Below, in pieces: positions 26,570 through 35,871 of a stretch of DNA of 64,000 nt (its first letter is position 1; every line of letters starts with the position of its first letter). Under the pieces are notes generated by a model. It made no database searches. It saw only the letters and a list, made by a program, of their open reading frames with translations, and was not told where the DNA came from. A program made the position numbers and the translations under genes. Source of the DNA: Rhizobium hidalgonense (GTDB taxonomy: Bacteria > Pseudomonadota > Alphaproteobacteria > Rhizobiales > Rhizobiaceae); contig NZ_LODW01000047.1 of NCBI RefSeq assembly GCF_002914525.1, forward strand, positions 98,458 to 162,457. Reading direction: 5' to 3'.

Positions 26570-26941
26570 ATGAAAACGCTGATCGTCTCCATGGGCCTGT
26601 TGGCTGCAACCGTCTTTTCGGCCTTTGCAGCGGAACCAGCCAAAATGGTCGACACGAAGATGGGTAAGATCCTGGCAGACGCCAAAGGTATGACACTCTA
26701 TACGTTCGACAAGGACGCCATGGGCAAATCAAGCTGCGACGATGCCTGCTTGAAGAAATGGCCGGCCTTCCACGCCGCCGCCAAGGCCAAGGCCGAAGGC
26801 GAATGGTCACTCGTCAAGGCTGCCGACGGCAAGGAGATGTGGGCTTATGAAGGTAAGCCGCTTTACACCTTCGCCGGAGACAAGAAGCCTGGCGATATGA
26901 CCGGCGATGGCGTCGGCGGCGTTTGGCATGTCGCCAAGTAG
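26570..26941 (+). CDS. COG4315-type secreted repeat protein
   Basis: The 123-residue product has a signal peptide ending AFA at about residue 21 and two copies of the pattern TLYTFDKD and PLYTFAGDKKPGD. This is typical of COG4315 proteins with Yx(F/W/Y)xxD motifs, which are secreted or lipid-anchored and of unknown function. Here there is no lipobox Cys. Two Cys in SSCDDACLKKWP are also typical. A GGAGG site precedes the ATG at 26570. Confidence 0.8.
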   Translation: MKTLIVSMGLLAATVFSAFAAEPAKMVDTKMGKILADAKGMTLYTFDKDAMGKSSCDDACLKKWPAFHAAAKAKAEGEWSLVKAADGKEMWAYEGKPLYTFAGDKKPGDMTGDGVGGVWHVAK

Positions 26942-26953
26942 CCCGGCGCACTG

Positions 26954-26982
26954 GAGCCTTTCAGTGCTGAATTGAAAGGCTC
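26954..26982 (+). terminator. Hairpin downstream of the COG4315 gene
   Basis: A perfect 10-bp stem, GAGCCTTTCA with TGAAAGGCTC (26954-26963 with 26973-26982), and a 9-nt loop, 12 bp after the stop. No T-run follows, so terminator strength is uncertain. Confidence 0.5.
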
Positions 26983-27841
26983 AAAACTGGGGATGCGGGC
27001 GATGATCCATCCGCGTGCGCGCCTCGTCCCAGGTCCGACATCGAGACAATCATCCCTTCGACGGCGTTTCCCGAACCGGCGTCAGCGCCCTTCCCAGCAG
27101 ATGCGAGGTGTAGCAGAAGCACAGCGTTCGGCCATTCGAGCAGCGAAGCCGGTCCGTTCGCTCGTCGGTTATCGTCCAGCCGAGCAGCCGCCGAGAGCGG
27201 CGAGCGTCAGGTTATATAGGCCCGAGAACGGGCCGGTAATTGCTATGGGCTCAGACCGTGGATCCGCCGATGAAGGAGAAATTCGAAGCCACTCGAATGA
27301 ACATTCGACAAAAATCCTAATGTGAAAGGATATGAACCCGCGACCCGGTTATTCATCATTCCCCTCGGTCACAGTTTATCTGAGCAATGCGCGAACTTGG
27401 GTCGACTGGCATGACTGGTTTGGGGCCGTGAAGAGACCAGCAGGTTTTGGAAAGGTCAAATAGCAGCCCTTCCTGCAGGCGGCCTGGCCATGGCCGTTGC
27501 CGACCCGGAGCCGCCATAAGGTCTTCGGTGGTGGCCTTACCGCGGCATCGATGAACGGTGCTTTCTGGGCTAGGTTGCTCGAAGCGGTCCCGAAGGCGAA
27601 GGGGATCTTATTCATCCGCAGCATCCCCGACGGGATAGACCGTGTCACCGTCGCGATATCGAGCGAGGCGCCGTCGAAATCACTTTGATGCTCACATCGT
27701 GACGGCTGATGTGGAGAAGCTGTCGAGCAAGCCTGCTCGCCCTCTTGCAGCGACAATCCAATCCATCGGGACAGTCCCTCGGTCTCCTGTGTCGCGGTTC
27801 AGGCTCCCGAAAATCCGATGCTCTCATTCCGGCGTGATTTT
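26983..27841. other. Long intergenic stretch with no recognisable gene
   Basis: About 860 bp between the COG4315 gene and the convergent PAP2 fusion gene. ORFs on both strands look non-coding. A tRNA-like string near 27331 was checked and rejected. It may hold decayed genes. Confidence 0.45.
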
Positions 27842-29872
27842 CTATTGCGATTTTTGATGAGCCAACAGAACACGCCCGTCCCACTCGGCATTCGGCTGCT
27901 CGTCAGCCCGTGACACAAGGCTACCGCCTTCAAAAGACTGCGCCAGCGCCTGCCTCGGCGCGTTGAAGTCGGGCTGCGTCGAAACCAGAGTGATCAGCGA
28001 GAGGGGGCGGTAGATGCGCTCTTCCATGACCGAGCCCATCCAAAGCGGTACAGTCTGCCCGTTTGTGACCGCCAGGTCGGTTACCCACAGTCGAAGTACG
28101 AGATGCGAATTGGCCGCGGCTGTCGTGTCCGCAGATCGCACGAACGTGAGATATGGAAGACGTCCGCTTGCGAACAGAGGAACCACAGGGACACCAGCAG
28201 CGTCGGTGGATGCAGTGAGCCATTCGAGGGCGGTCGCCGGCGTCCAGCCGATGGATGGCCCCCAACCGTCTTGCTGCAAAATATCCTCCAAATCCTGCAG
28301 ACTGCCCGCCCACTGGAACGTCAGCGGTTCCTCCGCTTCGCCGGTGAGATCGATCCGCCGCTCGGGGAGTGTCTGCCAACCTGTCGCCCACCAGTCGGCA
28401 ACAGCCGTGATCTGTGTCGTGCTCCTGGCTGCATACCGCTCCACATCCGTCGCATGGCTTCGATAGATGTTGCCCCCGCCGGCAAGGAGAAGTGCTACGG
28501 ACGTCGCGACGAGCAACGATGGGGATCCTATTCGTTCGACCGGACGCCGCAGATAGAAGAGGCCGAGCAGGATCAGCCACGCGGATCCGAATGCCGCCCC
28601 GCCAACCACGTCGGAAAACCAATGTGCTCCGAGGTACAGACGCGAGAACGCGATCAGGAAGATCAAGACTGCAGCGCCTACGGCGACGGACACCTGCAGC
28701 GCCGGACGAAGCTCGCGGGCAATGAGAAATGCAAGAAAACCGTAGAGGACCATGTTCGTCGTGCTATGGCCGCTCGGGAAGGAATATGCACTCCAGCCGG
28801 AATAGAGCAACTCATCGGGTCTTGCTCTGTGGAGTGTAACCTTGATGATGGTGTTGAGAGCCGACGCCCCTGCGACGGCAACCAGCCAGAAAATAGCCGT
28901 GCGCCACGCACGCTTCCACACGAGCCAGAGGAGCACGATCGCTGTGACCGCCACCACAACTCTGGTGTCGCCAAGCTCGGTGATACCGATCATGACCGCA
29001 TCGCCGGCTGGCGTGCGAACTTCCTGCAATGCGTTGAAGATGGCGCTGTCGGCAAGAACCAGCGGATCACCGCTGATCACGTCCTCGAGAACGCCGAAGA
29101 ATACCCAGGCGGCGGCGCCGAGAAGGACAAGCATCAGCGAGAGAACACGCGCTTCGGAGCGCTCCGGGTCGAGCAGGCTGGCGATACTGCGGCTGAGCCA
29201 TGTGTTCCGGGTCTCAGCCCAGCTCCGCATCTCTGCGATGCCACCGTCCAAAAGTGGAACAGCGCGCCTCAATGTCCAACGCCCAAGACGCCACGTGACC
29301 CAGCCAAATGCGAGCACCATGAGCAGAAGGATCGCCAGCGGCTTTGCGGCGGCGCCGAGAGCACCGAATGTGGCGCCGACGAGAACGCCGGGAAAAATGT
29401 GTGACGGCGCCCAGACAAGGGCCGAAGCGATGTTGACGGCGTAGAACCGCCTCACCGACATTCCAAGCATGCCAGCAAGAAGTGGGACGAAGGCGCGAAC
29501 CCCCGGCGCAAAGCGGGCGATAAAGACGCTCTTGTCGCCGTGCCGCTTGAAAAAGGCCTCGCTACGCTCAATCAGTTCGGGGTGCCTGTTCAGTGGCCAG
29601 CGCCCAAGAATCTCGCGGTGGTACCGGTGGCCGAGCCAGAAAGAGACACCATCCCCGACGATCGCGCCTGATGTCGCTGCGGCGAGCAATGGCCACAGCA
29701 CCAGGACACCCCTCGGAACGAGAGCGCTCAGGGCAAGTATCACCGCCGTACCTGGAACGATGACGCCGATCATTGGGATCGACTCAGAGAGAGCAAGCAG
29801 GAACACTGCGAGATAGGCAATGTGCGAATGCGCGCTTAGCCAGTCGATTACCGATGAGACCAAGGACGCCAT
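27842..29872 (-). CDS. DedA-PAP2-LssY three-domain membrane protein
   Basis: The 676-residue product joins three domains. Residues 1-200 are DedA/SNARE-associated (PMIGVIVPGTAVIL, GHRYHREILGRW, RFAPGVRAFVPLLAGMLGM). About 240-440 is a PAP2 lipid phosphatase with all three motifs: KVTLHRARP, SFPSGHS and SRLYLGAHWFSDV. About 480-676 is an LssY-like soluble C-terminus (DWWATGWQTLPERRI). It probably removes phosphate from a membrane lipid in the periplasm. It is the last gene of a same-strand series with a second PAP2 gene, an MFS gene and chrB. Confidence 0.85.
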   Translation of the reverse strand: MASLVSSVIDWLSAHSHIAYLAVFLLALSESIPMIGVIVPGTAVILALSALVPRGVLVLWPLLAAATSGAIVGDGVSFWLGHRYHREILGRWPLNRHPELIERSEAFFKRHGDKSVFIARFAPGVRAFVPLLAGMLGMSVRRFYAVNIASALVWAPSHIFPGVLVGATFGALGAAAKPLAILLLMVLAFGWVTWRLGRWTLRRAVPLLDGGIAEMRSWAETRNTWLSRSIASLLDPERSEARVLSLMLVLLGAAAWVFFGVLEDVISGDPLVLADSAIFNALQEVRTPAGDAVMIGITELGDTRVVVAVTAIVLLWLVWKRAWRTAIFWLVAVAGASALNTIIKVTLHRARPDELLYSGWSAYSFPSGHSTTNMVLYGFLAFLIARELRPALQVSVAVGAAVLIFLIAFSRLYLGAHWFSDVVGGAAFGSAWLILLGLFYLRRPVERIGSPSLLVATSVALLLAGGGNIYRSHATDVERYAARSTTQITAVADWWATGWQTLPERRIDLTGEAEEPLTFQWAGSLQDLEDILQQDGWGPSIGWTPATALEWLTASTDAAGVPVVPLFASGRLPYLTFVRSADTTAAANSHLVLRLWVTDLAVTNGQTVPLWMGSVMEERIYRPLSLITLVSTQPDFNAPRQALAQSFEGGSLVSRADEQPNAEWDGRVLLAHQKSQ

Positions 29873-29882
29873 TGCAGTCGTC

Positions 29883-30434
29883 CTATAGGATGCTGGTGAT
29901 TAGCCGGTCGGCTCTGGTGCCTTCCCGATACACCGCACGGACGATGAGCGCTGCAATAACCCCGGTCAGCGCGCCGCCGACAACGTCGCTGGCATAATGG
30001 GTGCCGATAAAAACACGGGAGAAGGTGACAAGGCAGGCCGCGGCAAGGAAAGCAAGTCCGGCTCGTCGTGAGCCATGAATGAGAAAGGCTGCCGCGATCG
30101 CGAAGGTCGCCGTTGCATGGTCGGAGGGAAACGAAAAGTCGGCGCTTCGTTCGATCAGCAGGTTGGTTATTCCGCCGTCATAGGGGCGGGCCCGGTGAAC
30201 CTCGAGGAGAATGAGCTGGTTGAGGCCGAGCCCCAACAGAAACGAGAACCCTGCCGCAACGAGCATATGGCGCATGTGCGGTCTGTCAGGCCTCCGCCAC
30301 CATTGAACGGCGACCGCCAGAACCAGAAGCGGAACGCCGATACTGGAGATCCAGATCATCAGAAGATCGAGAGCAGCGCTATGTCCTGCCAGTCCGTTGA
30401 TCGCATGCGTTACAGCGGCGTCGAGTTCATACAT
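29883..30434 (-). CDS. PAP2 phosphatase, undecaprenyl-diphosphatase-like
   Basis: The 183-residue, five- or six-span membrane protein has PAP2 motifs EVHRARPYD, SFPSDHA and SRVFIGTHYASDV. The Asp in PSDHA and the short length fit BcrC-type undecaprenyl pyrophosphate phosphatases and acidic lipid phosphatases. It lies 10 bp upstream of the DedA-PAP2-LssY gene, so the two probably act together on related lipid phosphates. Confidence 0.8.
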   Translation of the reverse strand: MYELDAAVTHAINGLAGHSAALDLLMIWISSIGVPLLVLAVAVQWWRRPDRPHMRHMLVAAGFSFLLGLGLNQLILLEVHRARPYDGGITNLLIERSADFSFPSDHATATFAIAAAFLIHGSRRAGLAFLAAACLVTFSRVFIGTHYASDVVGGALTGVIAALIVRAVYREGTRADRLITSIL

Positions 30435-30521
30435 CGGCAGTCTCCAGTTTGACTAAAGCAGCCTCAGGCGCGCTGCCTTGGTGATTTATTTGACGGGATC
30501 ATATGACCGCGCTGCGGACGC

Positions 30522-31769
30522 TCACATATCGGTCCGATCTCCTAGCCGGGCGCGCACGATGAACAATCCGGCGAGAGTCACCATGGTGAAAGCGGCTCCC
30601 GCCAGGAATGTGCCCTGAGGCCCCGTCATGTCCCATAGAGCACCGGCGACGATACTGGCTGCGAGCAATGCGATTCCCGTCACCAGGTTGAAAACGCCGA
30701 AGGCGGTTCCCCGCAGCTCGGCGGGAGCGCTCTCGGCGATCAGCGTTGCCAGCAGACCTTGGGTGAAACCCATATGAAGGCCCCAGAGCACGACACCAAC
30801 CCCGACCCAGACCATCTCTGCCGCAAATGCAAGCGCGAGGTCCGCCCCGAGTAGCAGGACGAGCCCAATTGCTAGAAGGGTCGTGCGATTGACGCGATCC
30901 GACAGCACGCCAACTGGATAGGCGGAAAGGGAGTAGGCGAGACTCATGACGACCAGGACAACGGGGATCACCGTTATGGAGAAGCCGATGGATTGCGCCC
31001 GCAAGATCAAAAATGCTTCGCTGAAACGGGCGAGCGTGAAGACTGCCGCGACCGCGACCACCCACCAATAGGTCCCTCCCAATCGGCACAGTTCATCGCG
31101 ATGCAGCGGCATCCGGACACGATTCTGCTTCTTGGGCCGATCCGGTTCCTTGACCGCGACGACGATGAGACCAACAGACAGGAACGCCGGGATAACGGCG
31201 ATCCAAAACACTGCCTGGAAATGGTCGGCTGTTAGCCACATCAAGCCAATCGCGAACAGCGGACCGAGGAAGGCGCCGACCGTATCGAGCGATTGCCGCA
31301 GGCCAAAGCTGGCGCCGCGCAGATCGGGCGGGGCGATGTCAGCGACGAGGGCATCACGTGGAGCACCTCGAATGCCCTTGCCGACGCGGTCGATGAATCG
31401 CGCCGCGATAAGCCATTCGATGGAACCAGCCAGCGGGAAGATAGGCTTGGTGAAGGCGGCTAGGCCATAGCCGATCGCCGCTAGAAGCTTGCGCTTGCCG
31501 AGCCAGTCGCTGAGTGCACCGGAAAAGACCTTCGTGATTGAGGCTGTCGCCTCGGCGACACCTTCGATGATGCCGACGCTCAGTGCTGACGTCCCGAGCA
31601 CTGTGACCATGTAGATTGGTAACAGAGCGTGGATCATCTCGGAGGAGATATCCATCAGCATCGAGACGAAGCCGAGGACCCAGATGCCCGTCGGGAGACC
31701 GGAACTGCGGACAAGCCAGGTGCCGGTGCTCGCCGTGGGTCCGTCAGGCCTATCCAGTTTAACCCTCAT
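30522..31769 (-). CDS. MFS transporter
   Basis: The 415-residue product has about twelve transmembrane helices with the MFS motif GALSDWLGKRKLL between helices 2 and 3 and DRVGKGIRGAPRDA near residue 130. The latter is seen in MFS proteins linked with ChrB. The start codon directly abuts the chrB stop, so the two are co-translated. A role in chromate or other oxyanion export is inferred from this neighbour only. Confidence 0.85.
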   Translation of the reverse strand: MRVKLDRPDGPTASTGTWLVRSSGLPTGIWVLGFVSMLMDISSEMIHALLPIYMVTVLGTSALSVGIIEGVAEATASITKVFSGALSDWLGKRKLLAAIGYGLAAFTKPIFPLAGSIEWLIAARFIDRVGKGIRGAPRDALVADIAPPDLRGASFGLRQSLDTVGAFLGPLFAIGLMWLTADHFQAVFWIAVIPAFLSVGLIVVAVKEPDRPKKQNRVRMPLHRDELCRLGGTYWWVVAVAAVFTLARFSEAFLILRAQSIGFSITVIPVVLVVMSLAYSLSAYPVGVLSDRVNRTTLLAIGLVLLLGADLALAFAAEMVWVGVGVVLWGLHMGFTQGLLATLIAESAPAELRGTAFGVFNLVTGIALLAASIVAGALWDMTGPQGTFLAGAAFTMVTLAGLFIVRARLGDRTDM

Positions 31770-32312
31770 TTATCGGTTCTCGTCATGAGCATCGAAGACC
31801 CTTTGTGCGTAGCTGTCGAGCAATGCCTCGCACCCTCGCAAGCGCTCGCTCGCCTCTGCCGCGAGCGTGGCTCCGTAAAAATCGAGCTTCTTGATCTTCT
31901 CCAGCCAGCCCTGGAGCTTCTTTAAGTCGGTATCTTCCTCTTCGAGTTCGGCATAAGTGAACTTGTTGATCGCGATTTCCTTGGCGATCTCGGCCTCGAA
32001 ATCGGTGCACCGTCCCAGAAACTCGCGATACTGATCGTCGCGATCGGCTTTGAAGCGGGATACGACCTTGTCCTCTTGCGCGCGGTCGAGGGCGACCGTC
32101 TCCAGGATAACGGATTCACCGCCCATCTTAGAAACATCATTCTCGAGCATCTTCAGGCGTCGGACATGATCGTCAGTCTTCGGCAGCAAGCAGACCCCGT
32201 TCTGCAGATAGACGGCACCCATTCCCTTCAGCCGCCGCCAAAGCGCGATGCGTTTGGTGGCGGGGTCCGGGGGCACTTTATAAGTGAGTAAGAGCCAAGC
32301 CAAATTCGTCAT
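31770..32312 (-). CDS. ChrB-type chromate resistance protein, N-terminal domain only
   Basis: The start at 32312 gives 180 residues beginning MTNLAWLLLTYKVPPDPATK. It continues with WRRLKGMGAVYLQNGVCLLP, a strong match to the ChrB N-terminal domain. Full ChrB is near 300 residues and has a second domain that is missing here. ChrB regulates or supports chromate resistance. No chrA transporter is adjacent. Instead an MFS transporter and two PAP2 phosphatases follow, so this is a variant gene set. Confidence 0.8.
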   Translation of the reverse strand: MTNLAWLLLTYKVPPDPATKRIALWRRLKGMGAVYLQNGVCLLPKTDDHVRRLKMLENDVSKMGGESVILETVALDRAQEDKVVSRFKADRDDQYREFLGRCTDFEAEIAKEIAINKFTYAELEEEDTDLKKLQGWLEKIKKLDFYGATLAAEASERLRGCEALLDSYAQRVFDAHDENR

Positions 32313-32381
32313 GTAACAAGAATAATGCAACGATCGTTACATATCAATCATATTTGTCAGCGCATTGAAAGGCGGGCAATC

Positions 32382-32624
32382 TCAGGGGTTAGCGGACTGC
32401 TGCCTTATCCTCTTCGTCAGAGCCTCCAAGCGATGACGGTAAGCCTTGACGGTAGCCTCGGCATGCTGTTCGTCCCTCAGACGATTGAGTAAGGCCTCAC
32501 GTAAACGCTCGTGGGATCGGGTACGATTTCGTTCATGCAGGCACTCCTTATCTGAACGGAACTCATGTGCTGTCAGGAACCAGAGATTTCCGCTACGGAG
32601 ATGCTGCGCACTTTCTGCCACCAC
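32382..32624 (-). CDS. Doubtful small coiled-coil ORF
   Basis: The frame gives 80 residues, ending with a charged helical stretch (RLREALLNRLRDEQHAEATV followed by KAYRHRLEALTKRIR) that resembles a coiled coil. The first 25-30 residues look less like protein and no convincing start site is visible. It lies upstream of chrB on the same strand. It may be a real small gene or chance. Confidence 0.3.
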   Translation of the reverse strand: MVAESAQHLRSGNLWFLTAHEFRSDKECLHERNRTRSHERLREALLNRLRDEQHAEATVKAYRHRLEALTKRIRQQSANP

Positions 32625-32829
32625 GACACAGGGCGACGACCGGCCCTACTGCCCGATCATCGACGAGTCCGCCAATCTGGCGACGAACCGCCGCAGCCGC
32701 CGATCAATGCCCCGCTTCGGTCTCAACGGGCTGAAGACGGAGCACGGTGAATGCTAGCCGCCTGGATCCAACCTTTCACAAGTCAACGCTTGAACAACGC
32801 TAGCAATTCCGGTTCCGAGCGTTCGCCGC

Positions 32830-33384
32830 TCATTCCATCCTGAACCTGGCGTGGCAGGTCGTGCAGGTCTGGAGCATGAGATGGAACGCGTGTTCCGCCG
32901 GCATCGCCGAAAGCTCCTGCTCGTTGCGGACGTGGGTGCCAAATGGGCCGCCTCCCATCGCCTCCCCAGGCTTCATGCGCATGCTGGCGGGCATCGGTCC
33001 GGGATTTTTCTCAGCCGCGGCGTCAAGCGCGACAGCGTAGTCGCGCAGGTCGTTCGCGATGCGGTCGAACCGTTCTCGTTCCTCGAGGATGTTCGGCTTG
33101 GCCTTTGATTGCGCGCTGGCGGCCTCCGAGGCGAAATGTCCGGAGAGAACGACGCCGGATTTGTCGCGGATGGTATCGGCTGCCAGCCTGAACTCGGCCG
33201 CCTTGTAACTCATCGGGTCCTTGAACATGCCGGAGATCGTCTTCGCCGCGGCCGCCATGGCCTTCATGTCCGCCTGCCGGACCGCGACGACGTCCTGCGC
33301 AGCCGTCGACGAAATGGCACGTATCAGGACTGCTCCCGCGAAGGAGAGCAGTCCGAGTCTTTTCCAATGATTGACCTGCCTCAT
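32830..33384 (-). CDS. Class II cytochrome c (c'/c556 type)
   Basis: From the ATG at 33384 the product has 184 residues. It has a signal peptide ending near TAA, a four-helix-bundle body (VAVRQADMKAMAAAAKTISG, KAAEFRLAADTIRDKSG), and the haem motif CTTCH eleven residues from the C-terminus. That is the class II arrangement of cytochromes c' and c556. It is probably periplasmic and low-spin or high-spin depending on a Met ligand that cannot be judged here. It is the last of four same-strand genes in a copper-linked cluster. Confidence 0.8.
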   Translation of the reverse strand: MRQVNHWKRLGLLSFAGAVLIRAISSTAAQDVVAVRQADMKAMAAAAKTISGMFKDPMSYKAAEFRLAADTIRDKSGVVLSGHFASEAASAQSKAKPNILEERERFDRIANDLRDYAVALDAAAEKNPGPMPASMRMKPGEAMGGGPFGTHVRNEQELSAMPAEHAFHLMLQTCTTCHARFRME

Positions 33385-33490
33385 CGATCCGCCGCCAGTA
33401 TCGAATGCCATGGTGTTTTCAACGGAATATCCGCTCTCTACCGGATATCCGTCGCCATCTGGGCAGGAAGAGGGCGAAGGCCCTCCCCGG

Positions 33491-33823
33491 TCACGCCACC
33501 ATCTTGCGGCAATTCTCGGCGCAACGGCGGCAGGCGTCGACGCAGCTCTGCATGTCGCCGATCCGTTCGCAGTCCTCGGCGCACTGGGCGCAGATTTCGG
33601 CGCACTCCCGGCAGACATGCTTGTGGTGCTCCGAGCCGATCAGCATGAAATGCGCCGAAGTCCGGCAGATCTCCGCGCACGCCATCATCAGCTTGAAGTG
33701 CGGGGGCTTCGTGTGCTCCCCGCCCAGTTCCAGGCAATGGCCCATCGCCATCGACAGGCATTCGCGGTAGCAGGCCAGGCAGTTGTCGATGCAGGCCTTC
33801 ATTTCAGTCGACATGTGATGCAT
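33491..33823 (-). CDS. DUF326 four-helix copper-binding protein
   Basis: The 110-residue product is rich in Cys and His in helical spacing: CIDNCLACYRECLSMAMGHC, CAEICRTSAHF, HKHVCRECAEICAQCAEDC and CVDACRRCAENC. This is the DUF326 pattern of four-helix-bundle copper storage proteins (Csp type), which bind many Cu(I) ions inside the bundle. There is no signal peptide, so a cytosolic Csp3-like store is likely. It is 11 bp downstream of the DUF305 gene. Confidence 0.85.
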   Translation of the reverse strand: MHHMSTEMKACIDNCLACYRECLSMAMGHCLELGGEHTKPPHFKLMMACAEICRTSAHFMLIGSEHHKHVCRECAEICAQCAEDCERIGDMQSCVDACRRCAENCRKMVA

Positions 33824-33834
33824 GGCTCAATCTC

Positions 33835-34269
33835 CTACTTGGCTTCTTTGTCCACCCACTTGGACATCTCTTCGATCTCCTTTTTCTGGGCTTCAATGAT
33901 CTTCTGGGCCATCTGCTTGGCCTCGTCGTTGTCGCCGTATTTCAGCTCAACCTCCGACATGCTGATCGCGCCCATGTGGTGGGCGATCATGCCGCAGACG
34001 AAGGAAAGGTCGGCGCCCTTCTTCATCATTCCCTGCATCATGTTCATGTGCATGTCCTTCATGCCTTTCATCGACGCCTTCTGGTAATCGGTCATGTCGC
34101 CCATCGGCATGCTGTTCGAGGGCATGTCCATCTTTGACATGTCCATGCCCTGAGACTTGCACTTCTCGGGATACGCCATTGTCGACTGGGCGGAAGCGCT
34201 CGCTGGAAGGATCGCAAGGGACGCGGCGGCAGCAACTGCGGAAATGGCAAGGGTAGTGAGCTTCTTCAT
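33835..34269 (-). CDS. DUF305 metal-binding periplasmic protein
   Basis: The 144-residue product has a signal peptide ending ASA at about residue 26. A Met/Asp-rich stretch follows (MDMSKMDMPSNSMPMGDM), then the DUF305 core with FVCGMIAHHMGAISMSEVEL. The Met and His residues suit Cu(I)/Ag(I) binding. DUF305 proteins such as CopM occur in copper clusters. It is co-directional with the DUF326 and cytochrome genes. Confidence 0.85.
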   Translation of the reverse strand: MKKLTTLAISAVAAAASLAILPASASAQSTMAYPEKCKSQGMDMSKMDMPSNSMPMGDMTDYQKASMKGMKDMHMNMMQGMMKKGADLSFVCGMIAHHMGAISMSEVELKYGDNDEAKQMAQKIIEAQKKEIEEMSKWVDKEAK

Positions 34270-34305
34270 GATCGTGCTCCGATAGTTGATTGAGGATGGT
34301 AGGTC

Positions 34306-34635
34306 TCAAGTAGCGGAGCTTCGGGGCGGTGGATCGATCGCGCGGATCAGCAGTAGCGGCCGATAGCCGGCCGATATCCGTTCATGTCGCCTGGGCTCAA
34401 AACGCGGCTCGGCGATTTCTGCGAGTTTCGGGAGGATCGGACAGCAATGCATCGTCAAACAGCACGCGTTCTGCTGCCCGGACGCATGCCCGGATTGGGG
34501 ATGATGCTCCGTCGCCGCCTGACAATACTGGACTTCGACATCGGTCGACGCCGCGGCCATGCCGAAGGAATTTGTTGCCATCAACAAGGTGACGACCACG
34601 ACCTGCGCGTAGTGAAATATGCTCCCAAGTCTCAT
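34306..34635 (-). CDS. Small Cys/His-rich membrane-anchored protein, DUF2946-like
   Basis: The start at 34635 gives 109 residues with a hydrophobic N-terminus (SIFHYAQVVVVTLLMATNSF). A His/Cys region (CQAATEHHPQSGHASGQQNA then CCLTMHCC) suggests soft-metal binding. The pattern recalls DUF2946 proteins found in copper operons, though I am not certain of the family. It is the first gene of the minus-strand series and is divergent from cytochrome b561. Confidence 0.6.
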   Translation of the reverse strand: MRLGSIFHYAQVVVVTLLMATNSFGMAAASTDVEVQYCQAATEHHPQSGHASGQQNACCLTMHCCPILPKLAEIAEPRFEPRRHERISAGYRPLLLIRAIDPPPRSSAT

Positions 34636-34785
34636 TCGGCTGGTTTTCCCTTCTGCCCTAGAACCGCAGGGCAGCTGAAATGTTCCAGGCAATCGATAAT
34701 CTGTGGCGACGGGGATTTTGGCATGGCCGATGAGGAACCATTAACTGGTGCTGGCTAGTCTGCCCCTGTCGCTCGGAAGGAACCG

Positions 34786-35289
34786 ATGAAACGTGGCTAT
34801 ACACCTGCCCAGATAGGACTGCACTGGCTGATCGCCTTCATGATCCCGGTCCAGTATCTGACAGGCGGCAGCATTGAGAGAACACACCACGCCGTTCACA
34901 TGGGCGTGACACCGTCGTACTGGGACGTCGTCCAGCACCACCTCCACAACTATGCGGGAATCGCGATCGGCCTGCTGATGGGCATACGGCTGGTTCTTCG
35001 AATCATGCAGCCGCCGCAGACGAGCGCACGCCGCACGTGGGCCGGGCGGGCCGCAACAGCGCTTCATCATGCCTTCTATGCAGCGATCATCGCGCAGGCC
35101 TGTATGGGATTCGTCGCAAGCTATTTCTGGTTCGGGATCGCGCCCTATCACGTCGCGGGATCGAGGATCATCCTGGCGATGGTCGCGCTGCATTTTGCCG
35201 CGACGGCCTGGCACACGCTGGTGGCCCGTGACGAGACGGTCGACCGGATGGTGTTCCCGCGCAGCAAGCCGTCAGCCCAGGAGCTGTAA
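34786..35289 (+). CDS. Cytochrome b561
   Basis: The 167-residue product has four transmembrane helices with haem-ligand His residues in GLHWLIAFMIP, HLHNYAGIAIGLLMGIRLVL and LHFAATAWH. This is the COG3038 bacterial b561 type that passes electrons between quinol and partners. It is divergent from the copper protein series. Its last 18 bp overlap the YqaA-like gene on the other strand. Confidence 0.85.
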   Translation: MKRGYTPAQIGLHWLIAFMIPVQYLTGGSIERTHHAVHMGVTPSYWDVVQHHLHNYAGIAIGLLMGIRLVLRIMQPPQTSARRTWAGRAATALHHAFYAAIIAQACMGFVASYFWFGIAPYHVAGSRIILAMVALHFAATAWHTLVARDETVDRMVFPRSKPSAQEL

Positions 35290-35712
35290 CGTGGCCAGCG
35301 TCAGCACGACGTAGCGGCCCGTCTTGGCGACGAACACGAGAATCGTGAAGGGAAGCAGTGGCTCCTTGAGCACTCCGGCGACAACCGTGATGGCGTCTCC
35401 AAACACGGGCATCCAGGAAAGCAGCAGCGTCCACTTCCCGTATTTCCTGTACCAGCGAGACGAGCGTTCGAGCGCCTCCTCCCCGACTGGAAACCAGCGC
35501 CGATTCCGGAGCGTTTCGAGACCCCGGCCGAGGAACCAGTTGACGATGCTTCCAAGCGTGTTTCCGACACTGGCGACGGCGAGCAGAACCGGGACGGAGA
35601 ACTTGCTGGTGAGAAGAAGGCCGACCAGCACCGGCTCCGACTGCATGGGCAGTATCGTCGCCGCACCGAAGGCGGCGGTGAAAAGGCCGGTGTAGGATGC
35701 AAGATCGATCAT
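35272..35712 (-). CDS. YqaA-type SNARE-associated membrane protein
   Basis: The start at 35712 gives 146 residues. The frame is open upstream to 35817, but the preceding residues are polar and unlike the family. Features are PMQSEPVLVGLL, NTLGSIVNWFLGRG, YRKYGKWTLLLSWMPVFGD and a C-terminal GRYVVL, all typical of YqaA, a short relative of DedA. Function is unknown; DedA proteins affect lipid distribution. It is convergent with b561. Confidence 0.8.
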   Translation of the reverse strand: MIDLASYTGLFTAAFGAATILPMQSEPVLVGLLLTSKFSVPVLLAVASVGNTLGSIVNWFLGRGLETLRNRRWFPVGEEALERSSRWYRKYGKWTLLLSWMPVFGDAITVVAGVLKEPLLPFTILVFVAKTGRYVVLTLATLQLLG

Positions 35713-35871
35713 CGTCAAAAAAGAACAGCCCCTGTTGACCTTGCCACCGTTGGAAGCCCTAGCTGTGCACAACGTGATGTTTGCGCCACATAAAGGACTC
35801 GAACATTGACGAGACATAGCTCGTAATTGAAATCGCGCTGCTTTGCATGTAGCTCGTTGGGAATGGACAGG

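Noticed and set aside
27328..27350. tRNA-like string with GGATATGAACCCGCGACCC
   Set aside because: No T-arm pairing and no rest of a tRNA; it is a chance match.
28103..29404. 433-codon plus-strand ORF opposite the DedA-PAP2-LssY gene
   Set aside because: It is the shadow of a high-GC gene with clear motifs on the minus strand, and its protein has no recognisable features.
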